Source of the DNA: DATLWR01 sp035576205
GTDB lineage: Bacteria; Pseudomonadota; Zetaproteobacteria; Mariprofundales; Mariprofundaceae
Reading direction: 5' to 3'
DNA length: 35,413 nucleotides
Assembly (NCBI GenBank): GCA_035576205.1
Contig: DATLWR010000043.1
Span: 1 to 35,413 of the forward strand
The notes under the pieces are model-generated. The model saw only the letters and a program-made list of their open reading frames with translations, was not told the origin of the DNA and did not search any database. A program made the translations under genes and the position numbers. Shown piece after piece: positions 8,428 to 15,156 of the stretch (its first letter is position 1; the number at the start of each line of letters is the position of its first letter).

Positions 8428-10514
8428 TTTTTTCATGCCTGGATGTGGTGCATGCAAAGCTTCTGCCAGGGAGGGCACCCAGGTTAACCATAGTCGGGAA
8501 GTCGTTATTGCCGGTCTGCCTGGCGATATTCGGGTGCAGTGCCATGCCTTCCTGGGCCGCGGATCGTTATACGCCTGCTGATCTGATGTCGATGAAAATC
8601 GAGGATCTGGTCAACGTGAAGGTGACAACGTTGTCGAAGCGTGAAGAGAAGTACATGCGTACGGCAGGTGCCGTATTCGTGATCACCCGCGACGATATCC
8701 GCCGTTCCGGCGTACGCAGCATTCCCGACGCGTTGCGTCTGGCGCCCGGCCTGCAGGTTTCCCAGTCGAACATGAACCAGTGGCAGATCGGTATCCGGGG
8801 GCAGAGCGACTTTTTCACCGATTTATTGCTGGTGATGGTGGATAACCGCCCGGTCTATACCACGACTTTTTCGGGTGTCTGGTGGGTGACCCAGAACTAT
8901 CCGCTCGAGGATATCGATCGTATCGAAATCGTGCGCGGGCCTGGAGGAGCGATCTGGGGCTCCAATGCCGTCAACGGCGTGATCAATATCATTACCCGCC
9001 ATGCCGGTGCATCGAAGGGGCTTCGCATCAGCGGCGGTGCGGGTACGGAAGACAAGGGGTTCGGAAACATCAGGTACTCCGGCACGGCCGGCCGTGTCGA
9101 CTACCGGGTCTATGCCATGAGCGAGCTTCGGGATGGCGGGCTGGCCACCCTTGGGGCGCTGTCCCATGGAGGCTACAACCCAGGCGATGCGATGCCGGAT
9201 TTCCGGCGCCTGAACCAGCAAGGGTTCAGGCTGGACTGGGAGACGGATGCATCGACTCGCATGAGTTTGCACGGCGACAGATACCGGGTCACGACTGGAG
9301 TGGCCAATTACTGGCTGGCCTCACCGACGCCTCCGGCACCGGCAAATGCAACGGTCAACTATACGGGGCTCAATACCTTCACGGGGCAGAATCTGGTTTT
9401 TCGCGTCGAAAAGGACCTTGCCGACCACGTACGGATGAAAGGGCAGCTGTTCTACGACCAGTACAAGCTCCAGGCGAAGTTCCTGGGCGAAAGAAAGGAT
9501 ACGTTCGATGCGGATCTGCAGTTCGATATCGCCGATGTCATGCATCAGAACATTTCGCTGGGGATGAACCTGCGGCACTTGCGTTCAAAGTTCTCCGATA
9601 CTCCGCAATTCCAGATGCGTGACCGCTCAACCAATCTCTCCTCTTTTTTCATTAATGACGAATTGAATTTTTACGGCGGCGTCTTTCGCATCATCGGCGG
9701 CATCAAACTGGAGCGGAACTCCTATACCCGCTGGGTATCCCAGCCGAGCATCCGTGCCATTGTTTCGGATGATAACTGGGCATTGTGGGCGGCGGCTTCG
9801 CAGGCGGCGCGAACCCCCAATGATTCGGAAAACAACATGCTCTGGAATCTGAAGAGCATCGGCCCGTATGTGGTGCAGCTGACCGGCTCCGGTGCCGTGC
9901 ATCCCGAGAGGGTCACGACCTATGAAGTGGGAGGGCGCCTGCGGCCAACGCAGAATAGCCTGATAGAACTCACCGCATTCAAGATTTTTTACAAGGGGGT
10001 TCCGGACGTGGTGCAGGGGGCACCGAATCCTGCGACATTCACTGTTCCCGTGAGCATGACCAATGTCTTGAACGGAAATGGGGACGGCATCGAAGCGAAC
10101 TTCCAGTACAGCCCCCGCCCCTGGGTGACGTTGAAGGGCTCCTATACCTATTTGCACCAGAATTATACGCCTTATCCGCTGGTGAACGCCGAAACGCTAT
10201 TCACCGCCATGACCAACAAGGGGCAGGATCCGGCCAACAGGTTCCATGTGGGACTCAGCCTGGATCCGATCAGCAACGTCGAATTCGACACCAACCTCTA
10301 TTTTACCGGCCCTTTCCGGCAGATGGAGGGCGGCATCCATGGCTATCATCGACTCGATACGCGACTTGGCTGGAAGCCGAACGACCAGCTCGAGATGAGC
10401 GTGGTCGGCCAGGATTTGCTGCAGCCTTCCTACCAGAGCAATATCGACAATTTCATGGGCTTTGCGTCGAGAATCCAGCGGCGATATTACTTCAATGTGA
10501 CCTATCGCCATTAA
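8424..10514 (+). CDS. TonB-dependent outer-membrane receptor
   Basis: Outer-membrane beta-barrel protein of 696 residues. A longish signal peptide (hydrophobic stretch VGKSLLPVCLAIFGC, cleavage near SWAAD) is followed by the short helix-rich lead MKIEDLVNVKVTTLSKREEK, a plug domain (about residues 75-195, with VFVITRDDIRRSG, LRLAPGLQV and the closing block IEIVRGPGGAIWGSNAVNGV) and a barrel ending in aromatic-rich strands (RRYYFNVTYRH). It belongs to the receptor subgroup often found beside YfiR-like proteins and sensor kinases rather than to classical siderophore receptors; no clear TonB box is seen. The ATG overlaps the kinase stop. It may act as the outer-membrane sensor of this operon or as a transporter whose ligand the kinase senses; the ligand is unknown. 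Confidence 0.92.
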   Translation: MIFSCLDVVHAKLLPGRAPRLTIVGKSLLPVCLAIFGCSAMPSWAADRYTPADLMSMKIEDLVNVKVTTLSKREEKYMRTAGAVFVITRDDIRRSGVRSIPDALRLAPGLQVSQSNMNQWQIGIRGQSDFFTDLLLVMVDNRPVYTTTFSGVWWVTQNYPLEDIDRIEIVRGPGGAIWGSNAVNGVINIITRHAGASKGLRISGGAGTEDKGFGNIRYSGTAGRVDYRVYAMSELRDGGLATLGALSHGGYNPGDAMPDFRRLNQQGFRLDWETDASTRMSLHGDRYRVTTGVANYWLASPTPPAPANATVNYTGLNTFTGQNLVFRVEKDLADHVRMKGQLFYDQYKLQAKFLGERKDTFDADLQFDIADVMHQNISLGMNLRHLRSKFSDTPQFQMRDRSTNLSSFFINDELNFYGGVFRIIGGIKLERNSYTRWVSQPSIRAIVSDDNWALWAAASQAARTPNDSENNMLWNLKSIGPYVVQLTGSGAVHPERVTTYEVGGRLRPTQNSLIELTAFKIFYKGVPDVVQGAPNPATFTVPVSMTNVLNGNGDGIEANFQYSPRPWVTLKGSYTYLHQNYTPYPLVNAETLFTAMTNKGQDPANRFHVGLSLDPISNVEFDTNLYFTGPFRQMEGGIHGYHRLDTRLGWKPNDQLEMSVVGQDLLQPSYQSNIDNFMGFASRIQRRYYFNVTYRH

Positions 10515-10546
10515 GGGATGAGGAGACAGGCGAAGCGTAGTCGTGG

Positions 10547-11122
10547 CTAGTTACCTTCGCTCGTCAGGATATCCCTGAGCAGACGGAATAGCTGGCGGGA
10601 GGATTTCGGTCCCTTGTTCTGCAGCATCTCCTGGCGGGCATTGCGGATCAGTTGCCTGAGCTGACCGGCATCGGCCTGCGGGTATTCGGCCATGAATTCG
10701 GTGACGGCTCCGGCATCGTTTGACAGCAGACGGTCACGCCAGTGTTCGCAAAGATGGAAGCTGGCATCGAGGTTCTGTTTCCGGGCTTCGAGGCTCGCCA
10801 TGGTCGCCTCGATCGCTTCGGTATCCATCTTGCGCAGCAGACCGCCGATGAACTTCAGCTGCCGCTTCAGCGCGCCGAACTGCATGTTCTGCGCGGCACG
10901 GATCTCCTTCAACAGGTGATCCGGCAGGTCGAAACGTGAGAGGCTTGCCGCATCCAACTCGACCAGCTGCTTGCCGAGATCGGTCAGTGCCAGCGCGGCG
11001 CGCTTCTGCTTGCTGCGGCCGCGCCCTTCCTCGACGAACGCCTCGTCCCATGGGGATTCGTAATCGCCGGATTCGTAATCGCCGGATTCGTGGTCGTCGG
11101 GTTCGTAATCTTCGTGGGCCAT
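10547..11122 (-). CDS. yjgA: YjgA-like ribosome-associated protein (DUF615)
   Basis: 191-residue DUF615 protein. Family members such as E. coli YjgA associate with late 50S assembly intermediates. The conserved core runs from about residue 35 (ALTDLGKQLVELDAASL) through FIGGLLRKMD to LRQLIRNARQE and RQLFRLLRDIL. The first 25 residues are an acidic extension with repeats of ESGDY, encoded by a 15 bp tandem repeat. Its ATG shares one base with the prfC stop (TGATG on the minus strand), so it is cotranslated after release factor 3, which makes functional sense for two ribosome-linked proteins. It faces the end of the TonB receptor gene across 32 bp without an obvious terminator. Confidence 0.92.
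   Translation of the reverse strand: MAHEDYEPDDHESGDYESGDYESPWDEAFVEEGRGRSKQKRAALALTDLGKQLVELDAASLSRFDLPDHLLKEIRAAQNMQFGALKRQLKFIGGLLRKMDTEAIEATMASLEARKQNLDASFHLCEHWRDRLLSNDAGAVTEFMAEYPQADAGQLRQLIRNARQEMLQNKGPKSSRQLFRLLRDILTSEGN
11054..11113 (-). repeat. 15 bp tandem repeat inside yjgA
   Basis: Four head-to-tail 15 bp units, plus-strand unit GGATTCGTAATCGCC; units 1 and 2 are identical and units 3 and 4 differ at a few positions. They encode the ESGDY-type acidic repeats at the N-terminus of the YjgA-like protein. As the unit is a multiple of three, copy-number change would alter length without breaking the frame. Confidence 0.9.
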
Positions 11123-12714
11123 CAGATGTGCTCGCGTGTCTTGTGGAAGATGATGTCGGGCCACTGTTCCATGGTGTAGTTCAGTTTCCACTGGCTGGGG
11201 GCGAGATAGGTGAGGAACTCGTCGGCATCCTCGGCGAGGTTCGGTTCGAACTGGCGCCTGAACTCGTTGAGTTTCTTCTCGTCCTTGCACTCGATCCAGC
11301 GTGCCACCTGGAAGTCGGTGCCGGTGTAGTCGGCGTCGACGTTGTATTCCGCTTTCAATCTTGCCACGGTGACGTCGAACTGCAGCACGCCGACGGCACC
11401 GAGGATGTAGTCGCCGCCCAGAACGGTGCGGAAGACCTGCACCGCGCCCTCTTCCGAAAGCTGCACCAGTCCCTTGTGCAGCTGCTTGCGCTTCATCGGG
11501 TCCTTCAGTCGCACGCGGCGGAACAGTTCCGGTGCGAAGTTCGGGATGCCGGTGAACTTCAGCGGCTCCTTCGTCGTGAAGGTGTCGCCGATCTTGATGG
11601 TGCCGTGGTTGTGGATGCCGATGATGTCGCCTGCATACGCTTCCTCGACATGACTGCGATCCTGCGCCATAAAGATGGTGGCGTTGGCGATGCGCACATC
11701 CTTGCCGATGCGGTGGTGGCGGACGGTCATGCCCTTCTCGAACTTGCCGGAGCAGATGCGGAAGAAGGCGATGCGGTCGCGGTGCGCCGGGTCCATGTTC
11801 GCCTGGATCTTGAAGCAGAATCCGGAGAAATCCTTCTCGTCCGGTTGCACGATACGCTGCTCGGCCTCCCGCGGGCCCGGGTGTGGAGCGAGTTCGACGA
11901 AGGCGTCGAGCAACTCGCGCACGCCGAAGTTGTTGATGGCTGAGCCGAAGAAGACCGGCGTCTGGCTGCCGTTCAGGAAATGCTCCATCTCGAACGGACT
12001 GGCGGCCCCCTCCAGGAGCTCCACGCTTTCGCGCAGTTCGTCGGCCTGGTGGCCGAGCAGCTCGTCGAGCTTCGGGTCCTCCAGCCCCTTGATGCTGACC
12101 ACCTCGAAGTCGAGCGTCTCGGCACCGGCCTTGAAGAGGTTGATCTCCTTTTTGTAGAGGTTGTAGACGCCCTTGAACGACTTGCCCATGCCGATCGGCC
12201 AGGTCATCGGCGTGCACTCGATCTGCAGCTTCTCCTCGATCTCGGCGAGGATGTCGAGCGGTTCCAGGCCTTCGCGGTCCAGCTTGTTGATGAAGGTGAC
12301 GATGGGGGTATTCCGCATGCGGCAGACCTCCATCAGCTTTTCGGTCTGCGGTTCGACGCCCTTGCCGGAGTCGATCACCATCATTGCCGAATCGACGGCG
12401 GTCAGCACGCGATAGGTGTCCTCGGAGAAGTCCTGGTGGCCCGGTGTGTCGAGCAGGTTCACCTCGTAGTTGTGGCCGCCGTGCGCATAGTTGAATTTCA
12501 TCACCGACGAGGCGACCGAGATGCCGCGCTCCTGCTCGATCTTCATCCAGTCGGAGGTGGCGTGGCGCGCGGCCTTGCGCGCCTTCACAGCGCCCGCCAT
12601 CTGGATGGCGCCGCCGAACAGCAGCAGTTTTTCCGTCAGCGTCGTCTTGCCGGCATCCGGGTGGGAGATGATGCCGAAGGTGCGCCGTTTTTCGATTTCC
12701 TTTTTCAGACTCAT
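11122..12714 (-). CDS. prfC: Peptide chain release factor 3
   Basis: Translational GTPase of 530 residues that recycles RF1 and RF2 after termination. G-domain motifs are complete: GIISHPDAGKTT (P loop), ERGISV (switch I region), DTPGHQDF and NKLDRE, followed by the family's domains 2 and 3. The N-terminal MSLKKEIEKRRTFGIISHPD is characteristic of RF3 rather than EF-G. The ATG at 12714 has GAGG seven bases upstream; a GTG at 12726 would add four residues but overlaps that site. First gene of a two-gene operon with yjgA, divergent from the aldolase-family gene across a short 64 bp region. Confidence 0.98.
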   Translation of the reverse strand: MSLKKEIEKRRTFGIISHPDAGKTTLTEKLLLFGGAIQMAGAVKARKAARHATSDWMKIEQERGISVASSVMKFNYAHGGHNYEVNLLDTPGHQDFSEDTYRVLTAVDSAMMVIDSGKGVEPQTEKLMEVCRMRNTPIVTFINKLDREGLEPLDILAEIEEKLQIECTPMTWPIGMGKSFKGVYNLYKKEINLFKAGAETLDFEVVSIKGLEDPKLDELLGHQADELRESVELLEGAASPFEMEHFLNGSQTPVFFGSAINNFGVRELLDAFVELAPHPGPREAEQRIVQPDEKDFSGFCFKIQANMDPAHRDRIAFFRICSGKFEKGMTVRHHRIGKDVRIANATIFMAQDRSHVEEAYAGDIIGIHNHGTIKIGDTFTTKEPLKFTGIPNFAPELFRRVRLKDPMKRKQLHKGLVQLSEEGAVQVFRTVLGGDYILGAVGVLQFDVTVARLKAEYNVDADYTGTDFQVARWIECKDEKKLNEFRRQFEPNLAEDADEFLTYLAPSQWKLNYTMEQWPDIIFHKTREHI

Positions 12715-12778
12715 CCGGGACCTCACGTTTTACGGCGGCGCAGTGTAGCCTGCTGTGAGTTTTGGTGCGAGGTGCGCG

Positions 12779-13336
12779 ATGGATATCCGGGACGAACTGA
12801 AAACCTGTTACCAGTGGCTCAGGCAGTATGGCTACAATGATTCGCATTCCGGCAATATTTCGGCTCGTGACGGAGAGCGCTTCTGGGTGACGCCGACCGG
12901 TGCCTGTGCCGACACACTGGCGGCACAGGATTTCGTTGCCGTGCCGGTGCGTGGTCTCATCCCCCAAGGGGCTTCGGGCGATACCAACCTGCACCAGATG
13001 ATCTATCAGCAGAACGACGAGGCGATGGCGGTTGTGCACAGCCACTGCCCTCATGCCGTGGCGCTGACCATGGATGGCGAGGATTTCGTGCCGCCCGATT
13101 TCGAGGGGCAGCTCTATTTCCCTGTGGTGCCTGTGATCACGGTGCCGTATGCGACCTATTTCGAGGAGGCCGCCCCGCGTGTGGCCGAGGCACTGACCGA
13201 ATACCCGGTCTGTATCGTGCGCGGTCACGGCGTCTACGCCTGGGGAACGACGCTGAATCTGGCCTACAAGTGGAGCTGTTCGCTGGAACTCTCCGCCAAG
13301 ACCGCCTTCATCGCCCGGCAGGCAGGCAGCCTCTGA
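12779..13336 (+). CDS. Class II aldolase/adducin family protein
   Basis: 185-residue metal-dependent enzyme of the family that includes fuculose-phosphate aldolase, ribulose-phosphate epimerase and MtnB dehydratase. The zinc ligands H87 and H89 (VVHSHCPHA) and H150 (RGHGVYAWG) are present, together with the phosphate-binding GNIS (25-28) and TPTG (38-41) motifs. The catalytic position equivalent to Glu73 of fuculose-phosphate aldolase appears to be D68 (SGDTNLH), so the exact reaction is uncertain. Length and the CPHAVALT block are similar to methylthioribulose-1-phosphate dehydratase (MtnB), which would place it in methionine salvage, but no other salvage gene is seen here. The ATG at 12779 has a GCGAGGTG ribosome binding site. 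Confidence 0.85.
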   Translation: MDIRDELKTCYQWLRQYGYNDSHSGNISARDGERFWVTPTGACADTLAAQDFVAVPVRGLIPQGASGDTNLHQMIYQQNDEAMAVVHSHCPHAVALTMDGEDFVPPDFEGQLYFPVVPVITVPYATYFEEAAPRVAEALTEYPVCIVRGHGVYAWGTTLNLAYKWSCSLELSAKTAFIARQAGSL

Positions 13337-13390
13337 CTGGGCAGACAGTGCGGCGCTGGTCTATGCTGGCGGGCAGGGGTTGCTGTCGGA

Positions 13391-13420
13391 TTACCATTGG
13401 AAGTATGCGCAGGATTTACT
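13391..13420 (+). promoter_or_regulatory. Possible promoter of the thioredoxin-like/cytochrome c operon
   Basis: TTACCA (13391-13396) and TTTACT (13415-13420) with an 18 bp spacer match the sigma-70 consensus at four positions each, 34 bp before the next start. The gap 13337-13453 contains no other recognisable element. Confidence 0.3.
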
Positions 13421-13453
13421 AATGTACCGGAAAGAGGGTTTCGGGAGGATATT

Positions 13454-14014
13454 ATGGCACTGGTAGCGTCGATTCATGTTGATCTGGGCTGGCAAATGCC
13501 CGATTTCACCATGAACGATCCGGACGGCGAACCGCACTCGCTTTACGGCGACATGGGCGAAAATGGCCTGCTGGTCGCTTTCACCTGTAACCATTGCCCC
13601 TATGCGCTGGCCGTCTGGCCGCGCCTGATCCGTCAGGCGGCCGAACTGAAAGCGATGGGCATCAATGTCGTGGCCGTCAATCCGAACATCCATCCGGACT
13701 ACCCGCAGGATTCGATGCCGGAGATGAAAAAGAAGATCGGCGAGTGGGGCATCCACTTCCCCTACCTGGCGGATGAGACCCAGGAAGTGTCGAAGACCTT
13801 CGACGCCCAGTGCACACCCGACCTCTATCTGTTCGACAGGGACGGCAAGCTCTATTACCACGGCCGTATCGATGATTACTGGAAGGATGAAGCGAAAGTA
13901 ACGCGCGAGGAGCTGCTGTCTGCCGCCAAGGCACTGATTTCCGGCCATCCGGCACCGCAGCCGCAGCATCCCACCATCGGTTGTTCGATCAAGTGGTCTG
14001 GCGAGGAGGCGTGA
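13454..14014 (+). CDS. Peroxiredoxin-like thioredoxin-fold protein
   Basis: 186-residue soluble AhpC/TSA-type thioredoxin-fold protein of the PRX_like1 subgroup. The active-site motif is FTCNHCPYA with C45 and C48; the typical blocks VVAVNPN, YPQDS, FPYLADETQEV, ACTPD-like QCTPDLYLFD and YHGRIDD follow. No signal peptide, so it is probably cytoplasmic. It likely reduces peroxide or disulfides, but substrates for this subgroup are poorly known. The ATG has a GGGAGG ribosome binding site five bases upstream; an in-frame upstream start at 13397 lacks one. Its stop shares a base with the next start (TGATG), coupling it to a cytochrome c. Confidence 0.9.
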   Translation: MALVASIHVDLGWQMPDFTMNDPDGEPHSLYGDMGENGLLVAFTCNHCPYALAVWPRLIRQAAELKAMGINVVAVNPNIHPDYPQDSMPEMKKKIGEWGIHFPYLADETQEVSKTFDAQCTPDLYLFDRDGKLYYHGRIDDYWKDEAKVTREELLSAAKALISGHPAPQPQHPTIGCSIKWSGEEA

Positions 14015-14361
14015 TGAAACGGGCCGTTCCTCTGTTCGCATTGCTGCTAACTGCTCAGGGCCAGGCCTGGGCTGCGGACGTGGCAGCCGGCAAGGTCGTC
14101 TTCGATGCCGTGTGTGCCTACTGCCACCGTACCGATTACGAGGACAAGTTCGGTCCCGGATTGGGGGGTATCAAGGACCGGGTCAGCGACGAATGGCTGA
14201 ATGCATTCCTGCAGGATCCCGAGGCGATGGTGAAAACCGACGAGCATGCCAAGGCCCTGCGCGAGGCCAACAGCTGGGGAATTACAATGCCGAAGATTCC
14301 CGAAATGCAGAAACCCGACGCCAGAGCCAACGTCATCGCCTACATCAAGACCCTGGAATAG
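14014..14361 (+). CDS. Small periplasmic class I cytochrome c
   Basis: 115-residue monohaem cytochrome. Signal peptide MKRAVPLFALLLTAQGQAWA (cleaved after A20), haem-binding CAYCH with C34, C37 and axial H38, and a methionine-bearing C-terminal part (TMPKIPEM) that likely supplies the distal ligand. The mature protein of about 95 residues fits a soluble periplasmic electron carrier. The GGAGG ribosome binding site lies inside the end of the peroxiredoxin-like gene, with which it is translationally coupled. The electron partner is not identifiable from the window. Confidence 0.93.
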   Translation: MKRAVPLFALLLTAQGQAWAADVAAGKVVFDAVCAYCHRTDYEDKFGPGLGGIKDRVSDEWLNAFLQDPEAMVKTDEHAKALREANSWGITMPKIPEMQKPDARANVIAYIKTLE

Positions 14362-14379
14362 TGATCTCGAATTGCCCGC

Positions 14380-15078
14380 TTAGCGGGTAAACAGCTCGAT
14401 CGTCCGGCATTCCGGATACTTGCCGCAGACCCAGAACAGGGTGCCCTTGTATTTTCCCGATTTGGCGCGCTTGAGCACCATGCGGGTCTTGCAGGTGTTG
14501 CAGACCCGGAAGGCTTCCATCGAGATGGTTGCCACCATCTCGTCCGGCGTAGGGGCACGCTCCTTGAGAAACGGTTCGAGCAGCTTGCGGATCTCGGTTG
14601 CTGAATAGCTGGTCTTGCGCGGCAGCGTGAACACCGGCAGGCCGACCTGCCGCAGCACCTGCGCCGGACCGACCTCCTTGCCGATCGTCGAGGCATCCTG
14701 CAATTCGATCGCGCAGGTGACTGCGATGCTGTCGCGGGTGCAAAGCACGAAATCGATGTGGTGATGGTCTTTGGATACCTTGTCGAGCAACTGCTTGTCG
14801 ACGCCGCGCTTGACGATGGCGATGTCGGACAGGGAAACCTTCGCCATGACGTGGTACTCCTTGCCCGCCACCTCGTAGAGCGCATTGAAGCAGGCAAGCT
14901 CCGGCGGTGTCAGCAGCGGCGGGATGTCGGCACTGGAGACCGGGACAGGCTCCGGCATTTCCGTCTCTTTTTTGCGACGCAGCAAGACGGTAGCCAGAAT
15001 GACCGCGATCAACACGATCAGTCCGATGCCGCCATAGATCCACTGTGTCTGACTTACGTTGCCGAGAAACTCCAGCAT
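14380..15078 (-). CDS. Membrane-anchored DUF2726 protein with topoisomerase-type zinc ribbon
   Basis: 232 residues: one N-terminal transmembrane helix (about 14-34, GGIGLIVLIAVILATVLL) followed by basic RRKK, which places the rest in the cytoplasm; a DUF2726 domain (about 55-180) with a restriction-endonuclease-like pattern, HIDFVLC then AIELQD; and a C-terminal zinc ribbon (CNTC ... VCGKYPEC) like those of DNA topoisomerase I. The combination suggests a membrane-tethered nucleic-acid-binding protein, possibly a nuclease; no function is established for this architecture to my knowledge. Start ATG with GGAGG seven bases upstream. Convergent with the cytochrome c gene across 18 bp. Confidence 0.85.
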   Translation of the reverse strand: MLEFLGNVSQTQWIYGGIGLIVLIAVILATVLLRRKKETEMPEPVPVSSADIPPLLTPPELACFNALYEVAGKEYHVMAKVSLSDIAIVKRGVDKQLLDKVSKDHHHIDFVLCTRDSIAVTCAIELQDASTIGKEVGPAQVLRQVGLPVFTLPRKTSYSATEIRKLLEPFLKERAPTPDEMVATISMEAFRVCNTCKTRMVLKRAKSGKYKGTLFWVCGKYPECRTIELFTR

Positions 15079-15156
15079 GCATCAACCTCCGTCGGTACGC
15101 GATGATGGACCATTCCGCCGTCAAATGGAACCGCCGTATGTGTCCATGATCGCAGA

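Noticed and set aside
11123..13228. Long minus-strand open frame continuing upstream of yjgA
   Set aside because: It is a different frame across prfC and the aldolase gene with no protein similarity; prfC explains the region.
14372..14390. Hairpin at the stop of the DUF2726 gene as a bidirectional terminator
   Set aside because: The stem has 5 bp of GC plus weak pairs and there is no T-tract in either direction.
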